Below are positions 44,528-55,900 of a stretch of DNA of 64,000 nt, one piece after another. Location of the stretch: NCBI GenBank assembly GCA_028279515.1, contig JANQNQ010000008.1:558001-622000 (forward strand). The letters are read 5' to 3'. Positions within the stretch are counted from its first letter, which is position 1, and each line of letters starts with the position of its first letter. Below the pieces are notes generated by a model, which was not told where the DNA came from, searched no databases, and saw only the letters and a program-made list of their open reading frames with translations. A program made the translations under genes and the position numbers. This stretch comes from Flavobacteriaceae bacterium. GTDB taxonomy: Bacteria > Bacteroidota > Bacteroidia > Flavobacteriales > Flavobacteriaceae.

Positions 44528-47500
44528 TTATGGTAATTGTTCTGTGATCGTAAAAAAGATCGAGTTGAAAATGGCATTGTTTGGATGTGCCAAGATGTTG
44601 TCCTTTATAAACAGTAATTCGTTACCTGCGTTTAAAAAGATGACCTCACCATTCATATCGATGTCCTCTTGATAATATCCCTGTGGTTTGTAAAACACCG
44701 AAGCTCCAAACGGACTTTCTTGTGCGGAAACATCTAATACTCGTTGCTTGATATCTACAGATTCGGCTCCTGTATTCAAAAAGATGATCTTGTTGTCACC
44801 GTTGGCATTTCCCGCCCAAAGACCAAGAATACCCGTAGGCATTTCTGCTGTCGTTTGTGCATGTGATCCATGTGTGATAGGGTTGGTAACATCGCTAAAG
44901 TCGATAGACGTTGCTGTGTTTGATAATGTATAGGTGTTGGCGCTCATGATACCTAGATGATTTCTATGATTGATTACTACGAAGTAGTCGCTTGAATATT
45001 GCTGAAACCATACTGCAGATTGTCCATCGGTAGTTACAATATCACCATCCCTTTGTAACAGTGCTGATTGCCCATCAATGATAGTCGCGGTGTTGTTTGC
45101 ATCGCGTAGTTCGATCCAAACCCAGTCGATAATGGCATTGTTTCCGGTAGTGTCAAAAACCGTGGCGTCACAAGTTGCTGCATCTGCATACGGACTTGTC
45201 GTTGGAAGATGCGAAGCGACTCTTAGGTCATCTCTCATGAGCATTTCTTCCCCGGTATTTGGGTTCATGATGGCTCCTTGCAAGTATACTTTTGCAGCGA
45301 TACTGGCTCCACAGTCTGGACTCAATCCATCATCGTTGATGGTCCAGTTTCTTTGAATTTCTAGAAAGTTACGCGCTTCTTCTGAGATGCAATATTGCAG
45401 TCCTTCGGCTCCGAGATACGCATCATTTCTTGTATTGCTAGCTGCCCAACCGATCAAGGTAGCATCGTAGTTGGCTACAGACATTCCACAATTGTCGAGC
45501 ATACCGAACATGTTTTCTGCTTCAGGGATATACCAATTGCCTAAATTTTGGTCAAAGGCAGTAGCTCCTGAGAATGTGTGCCCAAAATCCGTCATCCTAC
45601 TAAAATCCCAACTGCTAAGGTCTTGATTAAAGGACGTTGCATTTCTAAACATGCTAAACACTCCAAGAAATCGAGATGTATCCCAATTGTTGACTGGTTG
45701 ATCAAAGGAAGTTGCATCCTGAAACATGTGCCGTACATCATAAACGATGCTCATATCCCAATCATTCAATGGTTGGTTAAAGGAAGAGGCCCCTCTAAAA
45801 GCAGAAAGCATGATGTCTACATTGGAAACATCCCAGTTACCGATAGCGCCGTTAAAGGACGAACAATCTCTAAAGGCATTTTTAAAACTGCTAACTTGTG
45901 AAAGATCCGGAACATCAGTAGCGTTATAGATCATGTTAACGCAACCAAAGAAAGCACCTTCCATACTCTCCCATACATTATTACCCCACTGTTCGATGGT
46001 CAATAGTTTGGCTCTATCACCACCCGCACCAAACTTCATTTGATTCAATGCGCCGTAGAGTGTTATTTGGTAGATTCCGTTGCTAGGAAGTGCCAAGGTA
46101 AAGATTCCGGTTGCCGTAGCGGTTCCGTTGTTCGATGTGTTTCCTACTTCTTCCCATTGAATGATATAGTCACCCAGACCCGGAATGATTAATTCGTTGT
46201 CAGCGTTCATCCCAGTGTTGTCCCAAGTGGTTATAAAGGGTGTGCAATCTTCGGTATCACCATTGACCGTCCAATTGAAGTTGGCGATAATGGCTTCTCG
46301 GGCCATTTTTCCTTTGCAAGAATAGGTGAGACCTAAGCTTCCTAATTGTATATTGGCATTCAATGTTTGACCAGACCAACCTGTTAGCGTATTGTCGTAA
46401 TTTGCGATAGATAAGGAAGTATTATCTAACATTTCTTCCATGAATTGCACGTTGCTAACATCCCACGCCCCAAGGTTTTGATCAAAGGCAGTGGCTCCCG
46501 AGAACGTGTGTCCCATATCGGTTACTTGGCTCACACTCCAGCTACTTATATCTTGGTTAAAGGCCACTGCATTTTGAAACATACGTCTCATATCAATAAG
46601 GCTGAGGAGGGGCCAGCCACTGATATCTTGGTTAAAGAGAGTGGCCCCATCAAACATAAGCTCCATGTCTTCGACGCTGCTAACATCCCAAGATCCTATG
46701 TCTTGGTTAAAGGCAACAGCCCCTCGAAACATAGCGTCCATTCTTGTCACCTTTCCTACATCCCAGGCCCCGATATCTTGGTTGAACGCCATAGCGTTTT
46801 CGAACATATGGTGCATTTGGGTGACTTCACCTACATTCCATCCACCGATGTTTTGATTAAAAGCTGAAGCTCCAGAAAACATGTACCACATATTGGTAAC
46901 CATAGCTGTGTTCCAATTGCCAATGTTGCCATTAAAATTGGTAGCATTTCTGAACATATTTCGCATACTAGTGACCTTAACTGTGCTCCAAGTCCCAAGG
47001 TCTTGATTAAAACTTGCTGCACCACTAAACATGGACCTCATGCTTGTAACGTTGCCTACATTCCAATTGCTGAGGTCTTGATTAAATGCAGAGCATCCAG
47101 AGAACATATAACCCATATTGGTGACTTGGCTTACATTCCAACTACCGATATCTTGATTAAAAGCTACGGCCCCATCAAACATGCCACTCAAAGTGGTCAC
47201 GTTTGAGGTGTCCCAGTTGCCTATGTCTCCGTTAAAAGAAGTAGCATCTATGAACATCTCTGTCATATCTGTAATGTTTCCAACGTCCCAATTACCAATG
47301 GCACCGTTAAAACTTGAACATTCTGAGAACATTAATTCACACTCGGTAACATTACTTAGGTCAGGTGCATCTGTAGCGTTATAGGTCATATTGGTACAAC
47401 CGTAAAAAGCTTCATACATGCTGGTCCATGCAATCTCTCCCCATTGTTCAATGCTCAAGAGTTTTGCGTTGTCAGAACTGTTAGACATTTGAATTTGACT

Positions 47501-50500
47501 CAAGTTTCCTGAGAGCTCAATGCGATAAATTCCATTACTAGGTAATTGTAAGGTATGCGTGCCACTGACACTTATTTGCCCATTATTGGTAGCATTTCCT
47601 ACTTCTTCCCAATAGATATCATAGGTGCCCACACCTGGTATGACCAATTGATTGTCGGCCGTTGGTCCAGTATTGTCCCAAGTGGTGATAAAAGGGAAAT
47701 AACAATTGTCGGTATCCCCAGTTATTGACCAGTTGTAATTGGAAATGATGGTTTCTCTCGCCGTTCTTCCATCACAGCCATAGGTAAGACCAGATGCACC
47801 AAGAGTTACATTAGATTGAAGGTTGTTATCAGACCAACCCACAAGTGTTGCATCGTAATTGGCCTCAGAAAGACCAGAGTTGTCCAACATTCCGGTCATA
47901 TTGGCCACGAGGTCAACGTTCCAAGCCCCCAAACTTTGATTGAAGGCTGTGGCTCCGTTAAACATGTTTTGCATTTGAGTGACCTTGGCAACGTTCCACG
48001 TGCTTAGATCCTGATTGAAGACTGTATTGTTGCGAAACATGGCCTGCATTTCGGTCACATTACTCACATTCCAAGTGCTTAGATCATGGTTAAAGGCGGT
48101 GACTCTCAACATAGATTTCATATCGGTCACTTGGCTTACGTTCCAGCTTCCGATGTCTTGATTAAATTCGCCTGCAGACCAAAACATTTGTGCCATGTTG
48201 GTGACGTTAGACACATTCCAGTTGGTGACATTTCCATTAAAAATAAAGGCGTTTCGAAACATCTGATTCATGTTCGTGATAGCCGATACGTCCCAATGAT
48301 CTAGGTCGCTATTTAGAATCCAACAACGCTGAAACATTTGTCCGCAATGGGTTACGTTCGATAGGTCGGGTGCATCTAGTGCGTTGAGCACCATTTCGGA
48401 GCAACCGTAAAAAGCACGCTCCATAGTGCTCCATTGAATGTCCCCCCAATTTTGAATGGCTTTTATCTTTAAGCGATTGGTGGCATTGTTGAAGTAGATT
48501 CTTGGGAAATCTCCGCTTATGGAAACCGCATAGGTTCCGGGATTGGCGTAGGCGTGTGTCGCATTACCAGTGAATCCCGTATCGGTTTGCCCATCTCCCC
48601 AATTCACGCTATAGTTATACCCTGAACCTGTAGTCGGAATGGTAATGGACTCTCCAGCGGTGGTCACTTCCCATAAAGTGATAAAATCTGTACTATCACC
48701 GCATCCCAAGCTTCCGCCATCCAAGATGGTCCAACCAAAGGTATCGATAAGGTCTTGTCGCTGAGCCGCTGCTACACAGTATTTACTTTCTCCGGCTCTG
48801 AAAATTACATTGGTCGGAATTTGTGTTTCACCTGTATCTAAGGTATTCCACCCAATTAAGGTAGCGTCATAATTTTTAGTAGAGAGCTGTGAATTGAAGA
48901 ACATATTTGACATGTTCGTGACGCTACTGATATCCCAGTTTCCTAAGTTCTGGTCAAAGCTGGATGCATTATTGAGCATAAGGGACATGTTGGTTACCTT
49001 TCCTACGTTCCAGTTTCCTATGTCTTGATTGAAGTTGGAAGCAAACGTAAACATGAAAGACATGTTGGTTGCTTTTGCGACATTCCAGTTTCCTATATTT
49101 TGATTAAAGGCAGTTGCTCCGAAGAACATTCGTGACATATTCTTGGCGTTTCGGGTGTTCCAATTGCCAATGGCTCCGTTAAATTGTGAAGCCCCTTCAA
49201 ACATGCTACTCATGTTTACAATCGTACGTACATCCCAGTTTTCTAGCCCTGAGACAAGACTTGTAGCTGAGTGAAACATAAATGACAGGTTGGTCACATC
49301 ACTTAGGTCGGGAACGTCTGGAGCATCGATCACTAGGTTCGAACAGCCGTAGAACGCTTCACGCATATTGGTCCAGGAGTTGTTTCCCCATTGTTCAATC
49401 GCTACTATTTTGTCTTTATCTCCGGCGTTATTAAATCGAATGCGAGGAAAGGTTCCAGAAATAGACACTAAATACTGACCTGGGGTTGTATAGGTGTGGG
49501 TTGCGTTTCCGGTTACGTTTATGTCTGTGGTGCCATCACCCCAATTAACACTGTAATTGTAGGTGAGGGTGCTGACCGTCGGAATGGTGATGGTCTCGTT
49601 GTTTGAAGAAACAGCCCAACGTGTAATAAAATCTGTAGCGTTGCAAATGGTGCCGCCATCTGTGATAGTCCATTGGTGATCATCGATCAATTGTTGGCGT
49701 TGTGCCGAAGCAATACAGTATTGGCTGTTGCCTCCATTAAATGTAATTCCTGTTTGAAGCATTCCTCTGGCACTCCATCCAATAAGGATTTCGTCATATG
49801 TCAACATCGGAATCGTAACCCCCGAGAACATATCGGTCATATCGGTAACATTGCTGATGTCCCAGCCATTGATCTTAGGGTCTATTGTATTAATGTCTTT
49901 AAAGGTCCCAACCATGGAAGTGATTGGATTAACTTCCCAACCAGAAATATTGCTGCTAAAACCTTCAATTTGATTAAAGGCGTTGTTCATATTGGTAACT
50001 CCTGAAAGATCCGGAGAGTTTCCTGCTGAAATGACCAGATTTGAACACCCATAAAAGGCATTTTCCATAGACTGCCATGCAAGATTTCCCCAATGCTTAA
50101 CTTCTACGATCTTATCCTTGTCGATTGCCGTATTGTTAAAATATATACGCGGAAAATCTCCTGTGATTGCCACGTTGTAGGTTCCAGCATTGGTATAGGT
50201 GTGTGTAGCGTCGCCCATACGACCGTCACTAAATGAGCCATCCCCCCATTTCACATTATAGTTATAACCGCTTCCAAAAGTTGGGATGGTTATCGAGGTG
50301 TCTGGTGTATCGATTTGCCATGTAGTCACGAAGCTGTTTTCGATACTATTGGCGCCCGTGATGACCAATGAAAAATCCTGCTCGCCGCCTTGCAAAATTC
50401 CCTTATGAGAGATGGTAAGCACATAGACTCCAGTGGCGTTATCTACATCAATACGTTCGTAAGGATCTACAGCATTATCGCCTTTTCCGTTAGCATCGAC

Positions 50501-52012
50501 GCCAGTCAATTTCCAAGGCATAAAGGTGGTAGTGCCATTTTTGTCTAGTCTAATGTCTAGGTCGTTGACCAATACCGGTGTTGTGTTATTGGTTCCAGAA
50601 CGCACAATACCTTCTGGGTCTGTCCAAGAGATAGAGACTTTGAGATCATCCACGTTATTGGATTGAATCGGAATCGTAATTGACTGCCCTTCTGCAAGTG
50701 TCATTTCTTGAATGATAGCGTCATTGCTATTACTACCTTTTGTAATGGTTTCGGCTGCCTTTTTTGCATTCAGAAGTCCCCATCCAAAAACTGGGTCGGG
50801 CCCTGTGACCCCTGCGTCATCTGCTGTATGTAAGGCCAGTCCTTTTAAGGTGGCCGCTTTCATGAATGTGTTGTGCAACTTGTCGTAATGTTCCTGTAAA
50901 AGCAGCAATGAGCCAGACACGTTGGGGGTTGCCATCGAAGTACCCGTAAAAGTGGCATAGTCATCGTTAATATCTCCACCAGCTGCGCTTACCGAGGATG
51001 AGAAAAGGGCGGTCCCGTTACCTGTTATATCGGGTTTAATTCTATAATCGTCGGCTGGTCCTTGACTACTGCCACTATTTATTTGTACGGTATTCAATGA
51101 TCCATCCGTATTGATGTTGGCATCTTGAGCATTGGCAACAGCTAGACTATTTTTGCTGAGACTTCGCCCTGCCATTTTATCTCTATTTGCATTTCCATCT
51201 AGGGGAGTGCCGTTGTAATTGTTACTACCGTCATTACCAGCGGCTACTACCATCAAGTAGTGGGGTGCGTTATGCATGATCTCATCCCAATTTCTGGAAT
51301 TGGCATCATATTTTCCGAAAGCCTCATCAGGAATCAGTGAGGTATTGTAACCATAGGAGTGATTTGAAATGATCATACCATTGGCAGCAGCAGCGGTGGC
51401 CTCCGTCAAATCAGAGGTCCAATCGTACGTATGAGCGTCTGCCTGCCATGCCATACCTTTGGCATTCGCATTGAATCCAGAAGCGACAATGGTGCCTGTG
51501 ACATGTTGGGCATGATCGTCAAATCCGTTGGATGTCCCGTCCATGACGGTTACACGGTTTGTACCACCAACACCGTCAAATTCTTGGTGGTCAGGGTTTA
51601 CGGCTTTGTCAGAATCCCATACGTGAATCAGCATACCATCGCCATTGAGATTTAATCCCAACCCACCGCCTGTATGAAGGAAGTTGGTTCTTGTCGATAT
51701 GGCTGCGTCTATATTGTATGAAGTGTAATACAGTAATGTTCCGTTTTCCGTGACTTCCTGCAGCACACTTAACCGTCCCGTTTTAGGATCTTCTAGTAAT
51801 AAAGGAATGTTGTTTTCGTTGGCATATTTAAGCATATATGCCCGTTTTTCTTGCTGCTTTTTAACAGACTCTTGGTATAAATGGTCAAGTCCTGCCCGAT
51901 CGATATTTTCAATGACTTTCTCAAAAGAAGGGCTTCTGTCTTGTGCAGTAGCAATCATTGAAAATGACAACATTGTAAAAAGGAATAGATAATATTTTTG
52001 AAAGGGTTTCAT
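44528..52012 (-). CDS. Giant subtilisin-like protease fused to five BspA-type modules and a 'QLP' domain
   Basis: This 2494-aa secreted protein is numbered from Met at 52012, chosen because the signal peptide (LFLFTMLSFSMIATAQ) starts there and an AAAACCCCA leader precedes it. The S8 domain has Asp133 (HVWDSDKAV), His167 (DDHAQHVTGTI), Asn260 (AAGND) and Ser359 (FTGTSMATPNVSG), all intact. A P-domain-like segment (WTDPEGIVRSGTN...LVNDLDIRL) follows at about 420-545. Five modules opening [FP]xTTW and many 25-residue repeats occupy about 560-2220; the last two openers have lost WGDG (YWEEVGN, QWEEVGN). The C-terminal domain (nt 44531 to about 45312) ends EQLP. The likely role is surface proteolysis plus adhesion; the substrate is unknown. 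Confidence 0.9.
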   Translation of the reverse strand: MKPFQKYYLFLFTMLSFSMIATAQDRSPSFEKVIENIDRAGLDHLYQESVKKQQEKRAYMLKYANENNIPLLLEDPKTGRLSVLQEVTENGTLLYYTSYNIDAAISTRTNFLHTGGGLGLNLNGDGMLIHVWDSDKAVNPDHQEFDGVGGTNRVTVMDGTSNGFDDHAQHVTGTIVASGFNANAKGMAWQADAHTYDWTSDLTEATAAAANGMIISNHSYGYNTSLIPDEAFGKYDANSRNWDEIMHNAPHYLMVVAAGNDGSNNYNGTPLDGNANRDKMAGRSLSKNSLAVANAQDANINTDGSLNTVQINSGSSQGPADDYRIKPDITGNGTALFSSSVSAAGGDINDDYATFTGTSMATPNVSGSLLLLQEHYDKLHNTFMKAATLKGLALHTADDAGVTGPDPVFGWGLLNAKKAAETITKGSNSNDAIIQEMTLAEGQSITIPIQSNNVDDLKVSISWTDPEGIVRSGTNNTTPVLVNDLDIRLDKNGTTTFMPWKLTGVDANGKGDNAVDPYERIDVDNATGVYVLTISHKGILQGGEQDFSLVITGANSIENSFVTTWQIDTPDTSITIPTFGSGYNYNVKWGDGSFSDGRMGDATHTYTNAGTYNVAITGDFPRIYFNNTAIDKDKIVEVKHWGNLAWQSMENAFYGCSNLVISAGNSPDLSGVTNMNNAFNQIEGFSSNISGWEVNPITSMVGTFKDINTIDPKINGWDISNVTDMTDMFSGVTIPMLTYDEILIGWSARGMLQTGITFNGGNSQYCIASAQRQQLIDDHQWTITDGGTICNATDFITRWAVSSNNETITIPTVSTLTYNYSVNWGDGTTDINVTGNATHTYTTPGQYLVSISGTFPRIRFNNAGDKDKIVAIEQWGNNSWTNMREAFYGCSNLVIDAPDVPDLSDVTNLSFMFHSATSLVSGLENWDVRTIVNMSSMFEGASQFNGAIGNWNTRNAKNMSRMFFGATAFNQNIGNWNVAKATNMSFMFTFASNFNQDIGNWNVGKVTNMSLMLNNASSFDQNLGNWDISSVTNMSNMFFNSQLSTKNYDATLIGWNTLDTGETQIPTNVIFRAGESKYCVAAAQRQDLIDTFGWTILDGGSLGCGDSTDFITLWEVTTAGESITIPTTGSGYNYSVNWGDGQTDTGFTGNATHAYANPGTYAVSISGDFPRIYFNNATNRLKIKAIQNWGDIQWSTMERAFYGCSEMVLNALDAPDLSNVTHCGQMFQRCWILNSDLDHWDVSAITNMNQMFRNAFIFNGNVTNWNVSNVTNMAQMFWSAGEFNQDIGSWNVSQVTDMKSMLRVTAFNHDLSTWNVSNVTEMQAMFRNNTVFNQDLSTWNVAKVTQMQNMFNGATAFNQSLGAWNVDLVANMTGMLDNSGLSEANYDATLVGWSDNNLQSNVTLGASGLTYGCDGRTARETIISNYNWSITGDTDNCYFPFITTWDNTGPTADNQLVIPGVGTYDIYWEEVGNATNNGQISVSGTHTLQLPSNGIYRIELSGNLSQIQMSNSSDNAKLLSIEQWGEIAWTSMYEAFYGCTNMTYNATDAPDLSNVTECELMFSECSSFNGAIGNWDVGNITDMTEMFIDATSFNGDIGNWDTSNVTTLSGMFDGAVAFNQDIGSWNVSQVTNMGYMFSGCSAFNQDLSNWNVGNVTSMRSMFSGAASFNQDLGTWSTVKVTSMRNMFRNATNFNGNIGNWNTAMVTNMWYMFSGASAFNQNIGGWNVGEVTQMHHMFENAMAFNQDIGAWDVGKVTRMDAMFRGAVAFNQDIGSWDVSSVEDMELMFDGATLFNQDISGWPLLSLIDMRRMFQNAVAFNQDISSWSVSQVTDMGHTFSGATAFDQNLGAWDVSNVQFMEEMLDNTSLSIANYDNTLTGWSGQTLNANIQLGSLGLTYSCKGKMAREAIIANFNWTVNGDTEDCTPFITTWDNTGMNADNELIIPGLGDYIIQWEEVGNTSNNGTATATGIFTLALPSNGIYQITLYGALNQMKFGAGGDRAKLLTIEQWGNNVWESMEGAFFGCVNMIYNATDVPDLSQVSSFKNAFRDCSSFNGAIGNWDVSNVDIMLSAFRGASSFNQPLNDWDMSIVYDVRHMFQDATSFDQPVNNWDTSRFLGVFSMFRNATSFNQDLSSWDFSRMTDFGHTFSGATAFDQNLGNWYIPEAENMFGMLDNCGMSVANYDATLIGWAASNTRNDAYLGAEGLQYCISEEARNFLEIQRNWTINDDGLSPDCGASIAAKVYLQGAIMNPNTGEEMLMRDDLRVASHLPTTSPYADAATCDATVFDTTGNNAIIDWVWIELRDANNTATIIDGQSALLQRDGDIVTTDGQSAVWFQQYSSDYFVVINHRNHLGIMSANTYTLSNTATSIDFSDVTNPITHGSHAQTTAEMPTGILGLWAGNANGDNKIIFLNTGAESVDIKQRVLDVSAQESPFGASVFYKPQGYYQEDIDMNGEVIFLNAGNELLFIKDNILAHPNNAIFNSIFFTITEQLP

Positions 52013-52061
52013 AAGCTGGGGTTTTAAGAAATCAACGTCCATGCAGAAACATGAACAGATA

Positions 52062-52763
52062 TTAGTTTTTTATAAAAGGAATAACTTGTCCTTCCTCAAA
52101 TCGAATGAAGTAAAGGCCGGATTGAAGATTTTCTATGGAAATGTTTTTATCAGGAGGAAGTTTTCCTTCTTGTAATTTGGTTCCTGTGATGTCAAATAAT
52201 TTGTATTTCTCGGGTGCTATAAATCCGGTTACTTGAATGCTAGAATGTGATGGGTTTGGAAATACCTTTATTGCATTCTTATTGTCAAAATCATCAACAC
52301 TTAACGATGAATCTGTCGAGCGTGTATAACTGAAGCCTCCGCCAGTGCCATTAGACGACCAAGAGGTGAAGGTAATGTCGATATAAATGTCTTCGGAAAT
52401 AATATGGAGTACCATGGGCCCATTCAGTACATTATCGCCCACATTAGAACTTAACGTGAGCACAAAGTGATTGAATGTTAAGTTTTGAACGCCGTCAGCA
52501 ATAGACCCAAAGGCCCATTCTGTATCAGTAGGGGAAAAAGCAACTCCTTGATAAGAAGGTTCTTGCGCAATGTTAAAAATGCTTTGATTGTTTCCTCTTG
52601 TTATCCACATGTTCGGTGTAATCCTGTCTTGGTTTTCTTCAAGATTTGGATTCGCAAAATTGGCCTTAGAAAAGCTGGTTGGCGGGCCTGTCCAAAAGGT
52701 TTGACTACATACCACACTCGAGGCTAACAGGCACAAAATGAAAGCTGCGTAAATGTTTTTCAT
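52062..52763 (-). CDS. Small secreted protein with T9SS type A sorting domain
   Basis: This 233-aa protein has a signal peptide (YAAFILCLLASSVVCSQ) from the ATG at 52763. A longer frame begins 60 bp earlier, but the hydrophobic signal starts here. The body (FWTGPPTSFSKANFANPNLEENQDRITPNMWITRG, then GSIADGVQNLTFNHFVLTL) is a conserved-looking beta domain of unknown function. The C-terminus (IKVFPNPSHSSIQV...LQSGLYFIRF) is a T9SS type A sorting domain. It lies 49 bp before the giant subtilisin gene and is likely cotranscribed with it. A leader hairpin lies 42 bp upstream of the ATG. Confidence 0.85.
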   Translation of the reverse strand: MKNIYAAFILCLLASSVVCSQTFWTGPPTSFSKANFANPNLEENQDRITPNMWITRGNNQSIFNIAQEPSYQGVAFSPTDTEWAFGSIADGVQNLTFNHFVLTLSSNVGDNVLNGPMVLHIISEDIYIDITFTSWSSNGTGGGFSYTRSTDSSLSVDDFDNKNAIKVFPNPSHSSIQVTGFIAPEKYKLFDITGTKLQEGKLPPDKNISIENLQSGLYFIRFEEGQVIPFIKN

Positions 52764-52804
52764 GGTTTGAAGGCTTTTTTGATCGTTTTTGTTTTTAAGA
52801 AGAA

Positions 52805-52838
52805 AGGCCACCCGACTCCCCAAAAATGTGGGTGGCCT
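52805..52838 (-). promoter_or_regulatory. Leader hairpin upstream of the small T9SS protein gene
   Basis: AGGCCACCC and GGGTGGCCT form a perfect 9-bp stem around a 16-nt loop, followed on the minus strand by TTCTTCTT. It resembles a leader hairpin or weak terminator; no other promoter is recognised in the gap. Confidence 0.4.
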
Positions 52839-52903
52839 AAATGAGCGTCATTAACAACAAGGCCCACAGTATCTTTATTTCTTAGTTGAAAGGGTTAAAA
52901 AGA

Positions 52904-52936
52904 ACTCCCCGAATCAGTCATGGCGTTTCGGGGAGT
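52904..52936 (-). terminator. Rho-independent terminator of the 1398-aa BspA-like gene
   Basis: ACTCCCCGAA and TTCGGGGAGT form a 10-bp stem with a 13-nt loop, followed by TTCTTTTT on the minus strand. Confidence 0.85.
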
Positions 52937-52944
52937 CTTTGTAA

Positions 52945-52971
52945 ATCTATCGACCCCTTCTTTCGATAGAT
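52945..52971 (-). other. Conserved 3' stem-loop (GAAGGG-core loop), copy 2
   Basis: The 9-bp stem ATCTATCGA/TCGATAGAT encloses the 9-nt loop AAGAAGGGG (minus strand). It lies between the stop at 52986 and the terminator at 52936. Compared with copy 1 (36767-36791) the loop is identical and the stem is changed but still paired. Confidence 0.6.
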
Positions 52972-52985
52972 AGACATCTTAAAAC

Positions 52986-55900
52986 CTATGGTAGTTGTTC
53001 TTGAATGATAAAGAACACCGAATTGAAAATCGCATTGTTAGGATGCGCTAAAATGTTGTCCTTTATCGTCAGCAATTCGTTTCCTGCGTTTAGAAATATG
53101 ACCTCGCCATCCATATTCACATCTTCTGTGTAATAACCCTGTGGTTTGTAGAAGACCGAAGCTCCAAACGGACTCTCAATGGCTGAAACATCCAACACCA
53201 ATTGTTTGATATCGACCGATTCGGCCCCGGTGTTCAAGAAGATGATTTCGCTATCATCATTGGCATTACCCGCCCACATGCCTAAGGTGTCGGTTGGCAT
53301 ACCAAAAGAGGTTTGGGCAGCCACGCCAAAGGTGATAGGGTTGTTGGCATCACTGAAATTGGCACTTATGGCAGTACTTGATAAAGCCACAGTACTATTG
53401 GTAATGATTCCAAGATGGTTTCTATGTTTGATGGCGATATGATAGTTTCCGGCTAATTGAGTGAACACTAACGGAGAAGCACCGTCTACATCAACAATGT
53501 TTCCGTCTCTTTGCAACAGTGCCGATCGTCCTTGAATGATATTTGCGTTGTCATTGGCATCTCTTATTTCGACCCAGATCCAATCGACGATAGCGTCATT
53601 TCCAGTGGTAATAAATACAACAGGGCTGCAATTAAGTGCGTCTGCATATGGACTTGTGGTCGAAAGGAGCCCCGCTACTCGTAGATCATCTCTCATCAAC
53701 GTTTCTTCGCCTGTATTTGGATCCAGAGATGCTCCTTGCAAATACACGATAGGAGCTAATTCTACATAACAATTATTGGTAGGGTTCTCTTCTACAGTAA
53801 TGGTTGCTGTGCATGTACCTGAGTTTCCTGAAACATCCGTTACGGTCAAGGTTACGATGTTCGCTCCAAGATTGCTGCAGGTAAAAGCATCCATGTCCAA
53901 TTCGTAAGATGCAATACCGCACGCATCAGACGAACCGGCGTCCACGTTCAATGGATCGATCGTGGCAAAGCCGGCTGCGTCCAATTGCACAGTCAAGTCT
54001 TGGCATAAAGCTACTGGAGCTGTATTGTCTATTACAGTTACTGTGGCAACACATGTTGAGGTGTTTCCGATGGTATCGTCAGTAACTGTCAATGTTACTT
54101 GATTATCACCTATATCGGCACAGGTAAACGTATCTATGTCTATACTTAAACTAACGCTTCCGCAGTTAGAAGAAGAACCATCGTCGATATCACTGGCAAC
54201 GATCGTCGCTTGGCCATTTACATCAAGTGCCACCGTTATATTTTTACAGATGGCCATAGGAGGACTCAAGTCTAAATCACCATCTAAAATGGTCCAATTA
54301 TAGGTGCTGATAATATTTGCGCGAGCAAGCTCTCCTTGGCAATATTGACTATTTCCAGCATTAAAAATCACCGAATCTTCTAGTATCGGAAGATCGTTCC
54401 AAGCGATCAGGGTAGCATCGTAATTGGGTGTCGACAATTTGGATCCGAGGAACATATTGAACATATTGGTAACATTACTTACATCCCATGTCGCTAAGGA
54501 TTGATCAAAGGTTGTGTTTCTGAAAAGAGCGGACATGATCGTTACATTGCTCACGTTCCAATTGTCTAATGGCTGATTGAACAGGGTGGCACCGTTAAAC
54601 ATGGAAGATAAGTTTGTTACACTACTTATATTCCAGTTGTTCAAAGGCTGGTTAAAGGAAATGGCCAAATTAAACATGTTGTTTATTGTCGTAACAGCAC
54701 TAACATCCCAATTGCCAATGGGTTGATCAAATGCCGTGGCATTTTGGAACATGCTGGCCATATTCTGTACATTGGCAGTATTCCAATTTGAAATGTTCTG
54801 ATTAAAAACGATCGCATCTTTAAACATGAGCCTCATGACGGTTACTTTGCTCACGTCCCAGTTTCCAATAGGTTGGTTAAAGGTTCTTGCATTTTGAAAC
54901 ATGCTGACCATATTCTGTACGTTGGTAGTATTCCAGTTAGAAATATCTTGATTAAAGTTGATGGCATTCCTGAAGACATTAGGCATGCTGATAACGCTAC
55001 TGGTATCCCAAGAAGAGATGTTTCCGTTAAAGTTAGTAGCCCCATCAAACATGGCGTTCAAAAATCTGATGTTGGAAGTATCCCAATTGTTTAGGTCAGC
55101 GTTCAATATAATACAGTCTCTAAACATCCTTGAAAGGGTATCAACACCTGAAAGATCAGGAGTATCGGTGGCATTCAATTGAAGGTTGCTACATCCTTCG
55201 AAAGCGTCGCTGAAATTACTCCATTGGATGGCTCCCCACTGTTCGATCGAAAGAATTTTGTCCTTGTCACCCGTATTGTCAAAAAAGATTCTGGGAAAGT
55301 CTCCATCAATGGCAACGGTATAGGTGCCAGCAACGGCATATGTATGGGTAGCGTTTGCATTAATGACTGTATCTATGGTGCCGTCTCCCCAATCGATAGA
55401 ATAGTTATATCCGCTTCCGGTTGTTGGAATGGTAATACTTTCGTTGGCGGTCGTTGTTTGCCAAGTGGTAATAAACTTATCAGAGGTGCAGGTGTTGACC
55501 TGTCCATTGTCATTGATGGTCCAATTATAGGTGTTGATGATGTTTTGTCGCGCTGTGGCACTTGCGCAGTAGACCGCGTTGACGTCTAAAGTGACACCGC
55601 TTTGTAGAGATGGGAGTGTATTCCATCCAATTAACGTTTTATCGTAGTTGGCTGTTGAGATAGCCGTACCCCTGAGCATATTGTCCATGGTAGCGACGTC
55701 GCCTACATCCCAATCTGCCAATGATTGGTTAAAAGCGGTGGCCCCATCAAACATTTCGTGCATTTCGAAAACATCGCTTACGTCCCACGAACCAATATCC
55801 TGGTTAAAAGAAGTAGCTCCTGAAAAAGATCGATCCGTTTCTCGCATGCTACTGGTATCCCAACCGCCGATGTCTTGATTGAAGGAGGTGGCACCCATAA

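Noticed and set aside
52764-52823. 20-residue extension of the small T9SS protein
   Set aside because: The hydrophobic signal begins at the ATG at 52763; the extension overlaps the 3' flank of the leader hairpin and is basic and unconvincing.
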